DNA of 64,000 nt, from the NCBI GenBank assembly GCA_017506865.1, contig JAFCMP010000053.1, positions 124,001 through 188,000 on the forward strand. The letters run 5' to 3'. Source of the DNA: Tribonema minus. Lineage: Eukaryota; Sar; Xanthophyceae; Tribonematales; Tribonemataceae. The position numbers and the translations under genes are program-made. Position 1 is the stretch's first letter, and the number at the start of each line of letters is the position of its first letter. Of this stretch, positions 39,208 to 52,700 are shown piece after piece. The notes under the pieces are model-generated. The model had not been told where the DNA came from. It saw only the letters and a list, made by a program, of their open reading frames with translations, and did no database searches.

Positions 39208-41940
39208 GGCGCGCACCTCAACTTGAAGTGTTACACTAAGTAATTCATAGGTGGCGCGGGGGAGGGGCGGGGGAGCGGGGGTCAACATGTGCTGTCGCGG
39301 CATGCGCTCCGCAGCGTGCGCATGTGATGGGCCGGCCTCAACGGCAGCATGCGCGCGTGGCCTCAGTGCTCAGTGGTAGCGTTGGCACAGCGCTCCGCAG
39401 CTGCAGGCCTCAGCAATCGCGGCGGCGGCAGCAGCAGCGGTGGCCAACAGTATGACAGGATCAGTTGCGTGTCTTGATGTGGGGGAGGTTAACTGCCAGG
39501 AACGGCGGGGGGGGCGGGGGAGGGGGGGAGCTGGGGGCTTCAGGGGGGTGTACACATAGCTCAGCCATGCACACGACGCATTTCCACTAAGGAAGGCACA
39601 ACTAGTTGTTACATGTGGGCGGCGATGCAGACGCTGGGGAGAGGAGGGGGCTGCCAGCTTTCAATGCCCGAGGTAGCAGTCTACGCATACTTAAAAGAGC
39701 GCCGGCGCGCGGTGCTTTGTGCACGGCGCGGTCGGCGCTGCGGCAGTTCCACGGGGCCTGTACAGTCATCTGCTTTATGTCGTCGTCATCAGAGTCTGTC
39801 GCGTCGCGGTTCACAAGTGGACGGTGCCGGGCGGAGGGCGGCAACACAGCTGCCTCGTCCCACGTCGAAACCACCCATTTCTCCACTCAAGCTGCCGCGG
39901 AATCGCCGCGTCGTGTTTGTGTAATGAATAGACACGCGCTCTTCACTGGGTATTGTCTGGTCGCGCGAGCGTGCTGTCTTGTTGCTGCTGCTCTGCCCTG
40001 CTGTCATCGCAAGTGCTTGTGTGCGCGCCAGCTAGGCGCGTTTCCTCCACGCAGCGTCGGCGGCGGCTGCAGCGTGAGCTGGAGCTTGGCTGCTGCGCGG
40101 CCGCGAGCAAATCAATCAATGAAGATGATCAATGTGATCACTCTTTCTGAGAGCATCCTCGGTGCAGGAACAGTTGCCTGCACGAAGCGGAAGTGGTCAG
40201 TATTAGGGTTAGCAGGGTGTACACTGCTGTAGTGCAGTCCAGCCACCGCGAGGGCTGGTTGTGCTGGGGGTGCTGCAGCTTACGGTTAGGGCCAGGAATG
40301 GGGTTATGGTTAGGGCCAACTGCCCCCTGGCGAACAACTGCATGCTGCTCACTTGAGCTACACACTTGCTTGCAGGTGACTTAACAACATTAAAGCAATG
40401 CGGTGCGTCATCATTTGAGTGGCAGAGGCAATGCGGCACACAGACTGCGCAGACATACAGCCATCGCACAGAGATTGCCGTGATGACCGGCGATTTTGTT
40501 GCCATGTAGATAAGGTCGCATGGAGGTGATTGGATTGGTGTGCATGTGTGCGCGATGTGTCTGCCATGCTGTCCTCAGACGCATGTCATGTACTTTGCGC
40601 AGTGATTCTGGCTTCAGGTATGAAACAGCCCAGGTGACTGATGCTATCAAGTTCTTAAACGTACTCTGCCCATGTCTTCAGCAAAGTGCCTCAGCGCTCA
40701 TTGACACTGCCACTTGACAACGTTGCCAACAACCATATGCCAATGAAGTGTGCGCCCTTAGCAAACACCAACAAACAATAAACACGATGTGACAACCATA
40801 TGCCAATGAAGTGTGCGCCCTCAGCAAACACCAACAAACAATAAACAAGATGTGAATGTGCCGGCTGACGCACCATGCATGCACCATGTTGCAGCGAGTT
40901 TCATGTACAGCACATGAGTTGCGTGTAGCAGATCCAAGTTTTTCTAAACCCTGCGTCTACGATGATGATGCTCAACTGCAGCAAAGTGAAGGTGTGCGAC
41001 CTCTGTGAATACTCACTTGTCTGCTGAGTGGGTGACGGTACATGCAAGCTTTGGATGAGTCCATGCATAGCCTGCATGATTGAGAATCCACAAGAGAGAC
41101 GCCACGAGGACGCAGCACAAAACCTCATGAGCATCTACACAACCCGGGGAACCTCAGCAGGGAAGTCCATCAGCACTTGTCTGCAGACAACATTCGTACA
41201 TATTTCATGCAGTGGACGCTGCTTTCCGCGGCCTGAGCGCTGATGTCCACAACTGTCTACTACTTACTTCTATACCACATGTCCTATGAGACCAGACCAG
41301 CCCTCTCCGTGATATATGCATCCTGTTCACATGTAGTGCCAGCCGTATACTGTTGCACAGCCGCTGCCAGTGTAGTTGACAGTGCCTATCTTTGGCGTAG
41401 CTACCTCTTGGAATGCCTACTGTACTTGCTACTGCTGTTACACACTTACCCCCCCCCTCCCCCCCCCCCATCCTCTCCCATCCCCAACCGCTGCTGTATG
41501 TTGTACTATTTTGCATCATTGACAGCAGGCAGCTGCGTCAATGACAGCAAAATGCTGTTTTTGTTAAACCCAGCCCCAGTTTTATCGACCGTGCTATGAG
41601 CCAATTTGTTGACTGTCGCTCCTCCCCCGCCCCCCCCCCTAGCCCCCTCTGGATGTAGACCCTGCGCTATTCGCCAAAAACCACCCTATTTGCACACAAA
41701 GTTTGCCCACAGGCTGGCGGGCACAAGCTGCAGCCAGCCCGCCACTGCTGATGGCACGCTGACTACGCAGCTCCCGCATGCACTCTGTATATCACACTGC
41801 TCCTGCAGCCGCGCTTCAACTGCTCCACTCAGACCGCAGCCGGACTTCAACTACAGCTGGACAACTACAGCCGCGGATCTCACAGCAGCAGTTTTCTGCA
41901 GCTGCGCAATGTGCACTGGGTGGCGTGCTTGCAGCGCTGC
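39208..41940. other. Intergenic between convergent DYRK (plus) and HIG1-like (minus) genes
   Basis: No recognised gene. On the minus strand 39602-39886 is a 94-codon frame with an acidic patch (RDATDSDDDDIKQ) but no ATG at its head, so it could be a stray exon. A 208-codon plus frame over 39606-40232 overlaps it and has no motif. A ~63-bp tandem duplication lies at 40732-40853. C-rich runs occur at 41450-41470 and 41626-41640. Confidence 0.4.
40732..40853. repeat. Two-copy tandem repeat, ~63 bp unit
   Basis: ACAACCATATGCCAATGAAG through ACAAACAATAAACA occurs twice with only a few differences; recent duplication. Confidence 0.9.
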
Positions 41941-44900
41941 TCAGTCCTTGTGCGTTGCTACGTCCTCGACGCGCGACCCGTGCCGCGGTCCCAGCGTCCG
42001 TGCGGTCATGTGCTTGCGAAGCGTCGCCTTGGCCTGCGCAATCGAGAAGAATGTGGGTAGGTGTATACATGCATGTATACGCACAAGTAGGTGTTCATGT
42101 ATGCTCCCGGCAGCTCAGGGAAAGGCGTGCACAAGCTCAACAGGAGCGTTTGCACTGTTACGGCGTGGTCATGTGCTTGCGGAGCGTCGCCTTGGGCTGC
42201 GCGTGGCGTCAGAGGCAATACATACATAGGAATACACATGTTGGTGTGTTTCTGTATGCTTCAAGCAGCGCGGAGGACAGACGTGCACGAGCTTGATGGG
42301 AGCATGTGCGTTGTATCGACGTGGTCATGTGCTTGCGGCGCAACGCCTTGGCCTGCGCATGACGTCCGCGGCGGTACATGTTGCGTTCATCATCAATGCG
42401 CGTTGTGAGACGCTTTTCCGGTTGTCGAGAGATATATACTGATCCTGCACGCCATGCCCGTCGACTGACAAACTCCCACGAAAAAGTATCAATGCTTCGC
42501 CGCATCTTGTCAAGTCATGATGGAGCAATGACTGCAAATCACCAGATCTTTTTCATGCAAGCGAGAGAGTGAGTTAGTGAGTGAGCGGCGCCAGGCTCTT
42601 CTCGCACATGGAGCCGGTTATGCATGCAAGCGAGTGAGTGAGTGAGTGTGTCGCACGCGTACCTGCGGCGGCAGGCTCTTCTCGTACATGGAGCCGAACG
42701 CGATGATGCCGCCCAGCGAGGCGAGCAGCGCCACCTGGCAATGACGCGGCGGCGCACAGATAGGTTTAGTGTTACTCATAGCGTTAGCATCAGAGTTAAA
42801 GGAGGGTAAGGTAAGTCACACATCTCACAGATATGCGTGACAAAGAGCGTGGCTTACAGCTGTTCAACCTGGTTGTGGGGGGGCGGATAGCATCAGTAGC
42901 CGGGAAGGATGCTGTCTGACATTTGAAAGCGATCCTGGACAAGCACAGACTGCTTCACTTTCAGGTTGGGCGGGGCGCTGACGTTGAGCGTGGTTTGGCG
43001 ACTGTGGTTGAGCACTGCGGTGTCAGCTTCCGACAAGCAGTGAACCCAACCAACCAGTGCTGGTATAAGTATCAGTCATGTGAGCAATGTCGCGCAAGAA
43101 ATGAGACCAACCGAAAAGCACACCATGTGCCGTGGGGGCCAGAGTATCGTAAACCATGTCCAAGGACTGCCTGGATATTGGTTAGGGGGGGGTGAGCGAG
43201 GCAGCAGTGACCTCGACCTGAATCTCGAGGCCAGTTAGCACGCTTGTAGTGGACTACAAGTCGCAAACATGTTTTGGATATACAAAAACATGCTTCTGTA
43301 AGCTAGCTGCTTCATCTATAATAAGGTGTATTTGAGGTTGAGGAGCAGTGCAGCTGGCCCAGGCTTCCGAGAAAAGTGAGTCTTTACCTACAGTGCTGAC
43401 ATTCAACATGTTGATCTCTTTGGTTTGTGTTGACGGCAAGAGTTGCATACTCATATCCTCAAGGCATCTGACAAGAGACCGGCCCCTTGCATGCGCAACC
43501 GTGCTCGTGCGCAGCACGCGCTGCGTGAGCGTCACTTCGGCAACTTGAAGTTGGCCAAGGCTTCTAGGAGGAGTGAATCATTACCACAAAGTATCTTGAA
43601 AGGCTGACATCCGACATGTTGGTCTAGTTGATGCGTGTGAGGGTGGCGTACGTACTCTATCTCTGTAGGCATCCAACTCAACTCCTAAAGGTACCTGACA
43701 AGCGAGCGCCACCTCACCTGCGCGACCGCGCTCGTGCGCAGCACGCGCTGCGTGAGCGTCAGGTTCGGCAGCTTGTAGTTGGCCCAGGCCGCGTAGCCGA
43801 TGATGGGTGCGCCTGCAACAACGGTGGCCTCCACAGGGTGGTCAGTCACCCACATGCCGGTGCGCTGGGGCAGGCTCAGGTCCATCTGGTCCTTCTGTAT
43901 CGGGAAAGGGTGGGGGAGTGGGGTGCGTGTGGGGGGGGGGAGGGGGGGGGGGCACGAGCCATGATCAGCTGCACGCTTGGAGTTGCACTTGAGGTTGCAA
44001 TTTCATGTGTCCTTACCTACGTACCAACAACCCATACCCAGTGTATGCGGAGCGCGTCGTGCAGGTGTGTGCTGGTCAGCGGCGAGGTTATGCACTGGCG
44101 GAACACGTATGAGCGAGTGCACTATCAGACCACCTGCGCGGATTGGAGGGGCTACCGGGTGCCGCCACTGACGTGTAATGAACAGATTCGAGCTCCAGCC
44201 AGTGGCGGAGATGATTCCCTTTTGTCATTAAGCGCCACATCTGTAGTCGCACCAGCATCACTGGATGATGGCTTCACTGGCGGCGGATCACTAAAGGCCT
44301 TGAGAGGCTCAATACACTTCAATATAAGTAACATCGTCAACATGCTTTGAAGAAGACTCGGCTATCGACCACATCGCAGCTCTGTGCTGGCCCACGTCGC
44401 TGATGCACCCACACCACTCCGCAGTGCACGAACAAAACCTACTCGCGTAGCAGCAGCAACTTCAAGCAGCCACGCACCTGGCGCGACACGTCCGCCGACT
44501 GCGAGAACAGCGGCGCGTCGTGCGGCGCCACCCTCTGCGCGCCCTTCTTGACGGACGTCGCGTTGCGATGGTGCTGTACAGTAGACATGGCTACTGGGCT
44601 ATCAACCATTCCAGTTCTGTGCTGGCCCACGTGATTGAAGAACCTGATGGCACACCGCTCCACAGAGTACGGAAAACACGCGCGTTTGCACAGGAGCAGC
44701 AACTTCAAGCGGCGACGCACCTGGCGCGACACGTCCGCCGACTGCGAGAACAGCGGCGCATCGTGCGGCGTCGGCTCCACCCTCTGCGCGCCCTTCTTGA
44801 CGGAAGTCGCAACGGTGCTGTACAGGTACCACAGCACCGGCGGGCCGGACACGAGGAGCGCCTTGAAGCTGTATGGCAGGGTGTTCACGTACGCGTTCTG

Positions 44901-46451
44901 CGACAGAAACATGCAGCAGTGCGCACGGCAATGCAGAAGAGGTAAGTCGGGGTTGAAGGAAATGCGCACGGCGATGCAGGAGAGAGAACTTGAGGGATGA
45001 GGGGCAATTCCGGGTAAGGAAGGTGTGTGGCGGGGGGGGGCAAAGGGGGACTGCGCGGCTGGCTGCTGTTGCCGTACGAATTGACGCTGTTGAATACGAT
45101 CGGTCGCAGGTGAGGACCATGAGGGGTACGCGGGCTGCTGGCGTAGTTGCTTTGTCGAATGTGTTGGGACAGTGCACCTGCGGTGTAAGTAGGCGCTTGA
45201 TGATGTTGTGCATGGTACGGCTTCAGCGCCGAGCATGGCGACGACTGGTGCAACATGTTGGCAAACCCTTTCACGCAAGGACTTTGCAGCAGTTGGCGAG
45301 GGTGTTGACAAAGGCTCTGGTATAGAATCATTGGCAACGGTAGCACATGGTATATCCACAAGTCACTGTCAGAAATAAAAGACCTGGTCAGTACCATTTT
45401 TAATTACTGTAAGAGTCGTTTTCATTGTGGTAGCAATGTTGTGAAGTAGAGCCTGTCTCATGTCATTAGCACAAGGGCAACACGGTCTGCAGACTTGAAT
45501 GTAAAGTAGCGTGCTACATCGACGTACTCCACGCTAGTGGCGTCGTAGTACTGAAAAGGGCCGTTCGTATGCATAACGGTCCCGTGAGACTGAGACGATA
45601 TTTAGCATAGTGCGCCACCAGCAAATTAGACTTGCTGTCTTCCACTTGGCGTTACAGTCTCGCTGATAACAAAAATCTTGAAGAAACAGGGGCAGGTGCA
45701 CTTTGAGAGCTCGTGTTACAGACAAGTTGTGCAAAAAACGATCTGAGAAGAGAGATGTCATGACTGCAGAAACCGAGGCAAGATTGAAACACTCGAAAGT
45801 CCAGAATATAATATCAGAATTCAGCACAAGTTGGCTGTAGCATAAAGAGGCTTTTCAGTGTCGCAGGACGTGCTGGCGGTCTGCAATACTGAAGGCACCT
45901 TGCCTCTGAAAAATCATGATGCAATGATCGAGAGCTCAGTTGAGCGTTGCGCTGCGTCTCAAATCCAGATGCGGCGATTCAAGCTGACAGGCAACGACCT
46001 GCTCAGACATTTCTTCATCTTCAAAGGTTAGTTGAGCATGCTGTACATGACGGATGGTGCACTTTTTTACGTATCGACATGTCCACGATATATGCACCAA
46101 ATGAGTCAGCTGTAGCATTAGAAGCTCAAGCAGCTTTGCTGGTTGCAAGTTCCTGCCGGCAGCGCGCTGATGAAACGCGCGTCCAGCTTCGACGATGCAG
46201 TAAGGAGGACTTACGTGCTTCGTGGCCCAGTGGAGGCCCGTATATGTCGCGACAGCCATGGCGCCGCTTTCAAGCGCAGCTATGTTGGCACCTTCAGTGA
46301 GATCTTCGGCGTCTCTGTGAGACTCTCGCCGCTGGTCTGGCGCCGCCGTCAGCGGGTCTGGCATGCGGCTGTCGCGCCGTATGGCTACCAGGTGGGCATC
46401 TTCGTGATGGCCCGAGGTCTGGATCTGGCCCTGGTGTGTAGCCTCCGTCAT
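41941..46451 (-). CDS. HIG1-like multi-pass membrane protein, 5 exons, 251 aa
   Basis: Exons: 46451-46215, 44897-44721, 43894-43718, 42734-42663, 42033-41941. All junctions are phase 0 and the sum is 252 codons. The N-terminal 50 residues are hydrophilic. Four hydrophobic segments follow: around 60-78 (SGAMAVATYTGLHWAT), 90-108 (ALLVSGPPVLWYLYSTVA), 158-178 (VEATVVAGAPIIGYAAW) and 198-215 (VALLASLGGIIAFGSMY). Residues 150-216 (WVTDHP...LTQRVLRTSAVAQVALL) resemble the HIG1 domain of plant hypoxia-responsive and yeast Rcf1-type proteins, which sit in the mitochondrial inner membrane and assist respiratory supercomplexes. The tail is basic. Exons 2-4 have donor-edge copies and the last exon has acceptor-edge copies. 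Gene structure is strong; the HIG1 assignment is moderate. Confidence 0.8.
42160..42365 (-). repeat. Acceptor-edge copies of HIG1-like last exon
   Basis: Two copies (about 42165-42205 and 42318-42360) of GTCATGTGCTTGCG..CGCCTTGG..TGCGC, the start of the exon at 42033 (AKATLRKHMT) with its acceptor. Confidence 0.88.
42566..42660 (-). repeat. Donor-edge copy of HIG1-like exon 4 within a (GTGA)n tract
   Basis: 42585-42615 repeats the exon end (GCCAGGCTCTTCTCGCACAT on plus). It is flanked on both sides by GAGTGAGTGAGTG arrays. Confidence 0.85.
43455..43570 (-). repeat. Donor-edge copy of HIG1-like exon 3
   Basis: It repeats about 75 bp of the exon end (AWANYKLPNLTLTQRVLRTS region; CGTGCTCGTGCGCAGCACGC on plus) downstream of the real donor at 43717. 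A second, shorter similarity lies in 43330-43400 (intron part). Confidence 0.85.
44440..44640 (-). repeat. Donor-edge copy of HIG1-like exon 2
   Basis: About 100 bp of the exon end (SVKKGAQRV..PHDAPLFSQSADVSRQ) and the donor plus CTTGAAGTTGCTGCT are repeated downstream of the real exon end at 44721. An additional intron block (GGGCTATCAACCATTCCAGT) occurs at about 44600 and, decayed, at 44360. Confidence 0.9.
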
Positions 46452-46760
46452 TGTCGCCGCCAGATTTGTTCTCGTCGACTCCTTTCAGCGCTTGTTGTCG
46501 GTGCTACAGTCAGCCGCTCTACACTGCTTTGAGTTGATCCTTGAGCGTCGTGAAAGCTTTTGTGTGTCGTCCTTTACGGCCGCTCAGTGTGTTGTCAGCT
46601 CGTCGCTATGTTCTATCTTTCGAGTGGGTCAGGATCACTCGGCATGGTTGAAGTTCAACTTTGAGCTCGGAGGAAAAAAAGAAAAAAGGTAGGTGTGCGC
46701 GTGTCGACGCCTCAGGCGTCAGGCAGTGCTAGGCAGGTCTTTGGACATTTGCACACAAGC
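46452..46760. promoter_or_regulatory. Divergent promoter region, HIG1-like / gamma-glutamyltransferase
   Basis: Only 309 bp separate the two divergent ATGs (46451 minus, 46761 plus), so a shared bidirectional promoter is likely. It contains GGTTGAAGTTCAACTTTGAG, a near-palindromic form of the element seen near many splice sites. A TATA box is not obvious. Confidence 0.55.
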
Positions 46761-49700
46761 ATGAGCGACTCAAAGGGCGCTGAGCTTCCGCCCAGGCCAT
46801 CGCCACCAGCAAGGCTAGCCTTCACAGCGCGGCGCAGTCCCGTGCTTGGCACGAAGGGAGCGGTGGCGTCCTCTCAAAGTCTCGCAACTCACATAGGAGC
46901 ACGGATCTTGAAACGGGGAGGCAATGCTGTGGACGCTGCTGTCGCGGTGGCGGCTGCATTGGCGGTGACAGAGCCGTGCTCATGCGGTTTAGGTACGTAC
47001 GTGCATGCTCTCTGCCTCAGTATGTAGTGAAGATGGCTGCAAAACGATGTTCTTTTGTATGGACAGGTCACCTTGAAATAAATGAAAAACAGCTTTCTGG
47101 TGGTGCTCGACTAGTCTCGTGTGTGATGCTCTAGACATAATTCAACTTCTGGACACACAAAAAATTATCAGTGCTTGGCCTTGCGATGCGACGCAGTTGT
47201 GTAAATGCCTGTGTTGGTGCAAAACTATGCATACAGCATCAGCAATGTACTCCTACGGCACCAGCACATTGCTGTGATGACATTGCCTCACCATGGCTCT
47301 CGTTTGGCACTCAATTTTGTTGTCCGTGCATCGTTGCAGGCGGCGACTGCTTCATGCTTTTCTACGACAGCAGCAGCAAAATCGTCAAAGGCCTCAACGG
47401 CAGCGGCCGGTGCCCTGCTGAGCTCACGCTCAATCGCGCTATGGCAGAAACTGGTGCGCTGCACTCACATTATGTCCAATATTTACAACACCGCCTGCTT
47501 AAAAATCGCGCCCTAGAGGAGGACGAAGCTGTTGCTCAAGTTCACTTAACCTGCAAGAGAATGCTGCATAGATCGCAACGCGTGCGATGCACCTGCGCGT
47601 ATGCGTGCGTCCTCGGTACGCCTACATAGCAGTACATCACTGTGTGGCGCGACCCTCTACTTAGCTTGACACTCAGCTGAAATGCTTGTGCGCAGTTGGC
47701 AAGGTAGCCCACATCACCACACCACCAAATCACCACATCACACGTGGCATTACATGGCGCGGGGCGTCTCGGTCCTTTGAGCGCGCGGGCGACACTCACT
47801 GAGACGTCCTGCTGCTTCTTAGGTCTCATGTTGGTTGAACCCTGTCACGGGCCATTGGACCCTGCACCATCACGCATGTGCGCCGGTCATGCAGCGGAGC
47901 TGTGGACCACTGATGCCAATTTGACCGATCTTGAAATTGTGAGCTTGTACGCATCACCAGGCCTCCGGTAGTGCGTCGCAGCCCATGTGCACTGCGAAAA
48001 CGCCGTTGCTTGCAGAGCGCGGCCCCTCCAAAACCCTGCCTAATGTTCGCCCGCACACGGTAACGGCGCCGCGGCCGCGTGGGACAGCACCATCGCGAAA
48101 CACGGCCGTGCAGCGCCGACACCAACAGTGTCGCGGACAGACCTCCAGCCTGCCACTGCTCACATGCGCCGCGAATCCGCCTCTCCCTCCCTCTCGATCG
48201 CAGGCCGCGGCCCCTCCGAGACGCTGCCCAACCGCCACCCCCACACGGTCACGGTGCCCGGCGCCGCGGCCGCGTGGGACGACGCCGTTAGTAAGTGGGG
48301 CTCCGGAGTGCTGACGCTGTCGCAGATCCTCGACCCCGCTGCGCGGCTGGCCGAGGAGGGGTTCCCCGTAGGGCCAGTGACGGCGTATCACTGGAACGAG
48401 GGGCTGGCAGCGCTCGACGGGAGCGCGGGGGGGGGGGAGCTGAGGGCGCCGGGGGAGCGGCGCGCGCCGCGCTGTGGAGAGGTGATCACAATTACACATT
48501 AAAAGAGGTGCTGCTCAGTAGCAGTTCAGTTGTGTCTGTTCGATCTTATATTCGGGCGCTGTAGTGATTGGCAGCGTCAATAGAGGACGAGGGGTTGAAG
48601 ATTACTGCCCACTTAAAGTTCAGCTGTGTCTGTTCAATCTTCCGATTCGCACGCTATAGTGATATAGTTGTTAGCAGCATTAATGGAGAAGAATGGGGGG
48701 CTGGCGGCGCTCGACGGCAGCGCGGGGGGGGGGGGGAGCTGAGGACGCCGGGGGGGCGGCGCGCGCCGCGCTGCGGAGAGGTAATAGGGTTAGGGTTAGA
48801 GGTTAAATCTACGCTGTGTGTCTTTGATCTTCCGATGCGCACGCTGTAGTGATCGGCAGCGTCAGTGGAGGCTGAAGGGGAAAAATGAGGAGTGCGGGGG
48901 GGGGGAGCTGAGGTCGCCGGGGGAGCGGCGCGCGCCACGCTGCGGAGAGGCAAGTAGCGTTAGAGTTGAAGGTTATTAGTGCCCACTTGAAGTTCAGTTG
49001 TATTGTTCTCGATCTCTCCGTGTGCATACATGTAATGCTGGCGGCAAGTGATTCACTGCTTTGATGGAAGCTGATACGGGGGACGAGGGGCTGGCACTGC
49101 TCGGCGGCAGTTCGACGGGGGTGGGAGCCGAGGGTACTGAGCGGGCGCCGCGCGCTGCGCCGAGAGACGACTTGCCAACTTGAACATCACTCATTGAAGT
49201 ACCCTCATTGATGTCCAGTATGCGCACCGTGCTACTGACGACGAGAGAGTTGCAGTCCGAGTGGCCCCTGTGAGTTGACGGAGTTGACGGGCTGCAGAAA
49301 TATGCAGAGCTGGCCATCGTTTGGCGCGGAGGTCGAAGTCGTTGCCAGCGTTCTCGCAACCAGTGCCGCTCCGTTCAAATCCCAACTTCAACTCTTATAG
49401 AGCATATAGTGCTACCGTATTGGGGGGCGATGTGTGCATGTTCTGCATGTGAATGTGCATACATTGTGCATACCATATACGGACTTTTGTGAGCGCCCAG
49501 CCCTGTCACCAACTGCCTGAATGACAGACCCTGGCGGTTGAGTGAAGTACACGAGCGCTGCCTACTGTAACTTACTCCTGCGGCGCACTCTGACTGAACC
49601 CTCACTCTGACCGTGCACTCGCGCTCTTGCAGCAGTGCGCGCATGATTGGCAACTTTATCAACTCAACAGAGGCTAGCACTATGTAAGCCTGTGAACTAC

Positions 49701-52700
49701 AAGCTGTGACGTGCGTGTTACCGAGGGCGCCTCTTATGAATGCACCCCCCTCCCCCCTTCCCCCCCCCATCACTCTTGCAGGTTTTCCGGAACCCTGGAA
49801 TGGCGTGCACACTCAGGGAGCTGGGGGAGGGTGGACAGCACGCTTTCTACGGGGGGAGGGTGGGGCGCGCCATAGTTGAAGTTCTGGCGCTGGCGGGAGG
49901 GGTCCTGAGCATGGACGATCTGGCCATGCATGAATCCACGTTCCCTGAGCCAATATCTGTGGATTACAAGGGGGTGAGTAAGGGGCCTGCCGCAATGGTT
50001 TTATGTTCTTGTGTAGTAGAAGCACATGTTTTGGAGCGCAGCATACGTCTGTCTCCATGCTCCTCTGTGAATCGGTTAGCGGGGGGGGCAAGTAGGTATG
50101 CGCGAGCAGGCAGACGCAGCAAAGCTTCAGCAGATCCTGACCTGTCGGCACCGCCAGGGTCTGAGGCGTGTGTTTGAGCACTGCCAGTTCCAGCGCGCCG
50201 ACGCGCGCAGCACCGCGGTTCATGCGCGCACCCCGGCACGTCGAGAGTCAGGGTTAGGGTTAGGGTTTGGGGCAAGGGGTTAGGGTTACGCGCGGCGCGC
50301 TGGCGCAGACTCGCCGCTGCATGGTCTGCTGCCGATGGTCAGCGCGCTGGGAAATACTCTGCGACGCTTCTGTCCTGCGCGCCCTTAAGTGGCACCGCTG
50401 CCCTGGCGTTGAGTCGTAATCACGAGTCTCAGTGGCGTAGAGGCGCGGACGTGCCGCACGTGACCGGTGGACCAAGGTCAGTCATTGACACGCAGCAGTT
50501 TCGCCAGTGCCATTACGCAGTAGTGGGCGCCTGGACATTTGCTACAGATTCAGGCAGTTGGCGGCACTGATGTTGCGTTGGGACAAGAGGGGAGAGGGGG
50601 GGGGAGCAGATCTGCAACACAATGTAACTGGCGCAGCAGACAGGAGAGCAGCTGCTGAATGTTGAGACGCTTTTTAAGAGTACAATTTCAATCTCCAGAG
50701 CAGCAGGACTGAGCAGGATTAGTGGCACGTGATGGATGCTGTGACCAAAGATCCAGCATGTTGACCAACCAGCGTTGACACTTTGATCAAATTTTTGCAT
50801 GAGCTCCCGCAGCATTGCTCATCGCCTGAGCGCTGACCTCATCCGTGCTTTAGCTACTTGCATAATCGCGCACCAATCGCCTATGGCATCTGTTGCAAAT
50901 GCAGAAGCAGCAGCTGGCGGGCTGCCTTTGCATCTTTGCGAGCGTGCTGCGTATTTCTCGTGTGTCACCGGTGACATCATGACCATTGACTTTTGTCTTG
51001 GCCATGAGGTTCGGGGTGCATTGCTGATTTGTTGCCAAGATGTGCTCTTCTCATTTGATCACCGAGACATTGCGCTTACAGCAATGCCTGCCACTTGGGG
51101 CAGCAATGTCATCTCTTGCTGAATGTCACAGCAGTCTTTGTCTTCGTCAAGCAGCATTTATGCACGTCTCAATGCCACTCTCAATTTGTCTCATGTATCT
51201 GACAACAGGTGCGCGTATTTGAGGTACCTCCAAATGGCCAAGGCATCACCGCCCTGCTGGCTCTGAACATACTAGCAGAGCTGGAGCAACAGTATGAGGA
51301 GGCAGCCGGGGATCCGCATGGGGCCGACGAGGGGCTGGCAAACCGCTTGCACGCGCAAATTGAGGTGACTCCTCACAATCACTTTTGTGGTACCACTGCA
51401 GGAAGCAAATCCTCTCTCAACTACAGTCGCTATGAGACTCTAATAAGAGTCTGCCTCTATCAATTGCTTGAACAACAGAATACACTTTGAACGAACGCCG
51501 ACCATGACAGTATGCTGATTGGGGAATGCACAGCAGAAGCCCCAGGCAGTGCTGCGGCGCTGAGGCTGTCCATAGTGTCTCCATCATAATGGTGCGTTTG
51601 TGTGTGCAATGGGGGAGGCGGGTCTGCGGGGGGCCTTGCAACAGTTTGCAGTGGGGCTTTGGTGGCCTAAGACACAAAAACCCATGTAGAAAGGCCCGTT
51701 ATCACCTGTTAGCAGACCTGCCTGGAGGATGGGGCGCTCACTCGTGTGTTAGCACAGTTCTAGTAGACGTACTGGTGATGCATGCAGCCAAGAACCAAGG
51801 CGTATCGGAACGCACTTTGAGGCCTCAGCACTGCATGCCACCCCCCCCCCCCCCTCTTCCCGCCCCCACGCACCCCTACATATAAGCGCATGTATGCCCC
51901 AATCACGCACCCCATATACACGCATGTATGCCCACGCACGTTTCACAAATACGAGCGCATGTACCCCCACGCACACGCACCACACTTGATAGGCACACAC
52001 GCTCACCAAAGCTACATGCACTTATTTGGCGCGCTCAGGCATTGCGGCTGGCATTTTCGGACACGCGCTACTACTGCGCGGACCCAGACGTGGTGGACGT
52101 GCCAGTGGTGCAGCTGCTCAGCAGAGAGTACGCGCGCGAGCTCAGTAAACTCTTTGACCCGCAGAGGTGAGTCTCGAGTCGTGGCTCCTGCAGGCATCAC
52201 TGATAGATAGCCTCGGTGATCGCCCATCAATGATTGCTGTCAGAATATCATCTAAGGGGCCATTTTACTGTGCTTGTTTAGTGTCGAATCAGTCAAACCT
52301 TGTGTCAAAAGCCTTTTTCGCGAGTCCTGACTGAAGTGGGTGCTGGTGTTGCTCAGCACAAATTGCACATGCAAGTGCAGCAGTCGTTGCGCATCGCGGG
52401 AGTGGGATGTTCTTCTGAGACTCAAAGTCTGACTCCACAGCAGCACTTTGAAGCGAATGGTCTTGCGCACAGGCCGCATTGTCATCGCTGATGCAGCGGC
52501 TTGGCACAGGCAGGCATCCTGCAGCGGATCGCTGCTGCAGAAGCTGACAGGATTACAACAGTGGCAGCGCAGCATGATCGCGTGTGATTCCACCCATGGA
52601 TGGACTGAAAGCGGTACACTGCGCAGTGTGTCGGTGTCTTCAACTTGTAATCCACCATCAGTACGTGCTACTTTGATAACTTCGATGTACACCACTCAGC

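Noticed and set aside
44439-45359. 306-codon minus-strand frame
   Set aside because: It contains real exon 2 of the HIG1-like gene (44897-44721) and its donor-edge copy; the rest is intron read through without a stop by chance.
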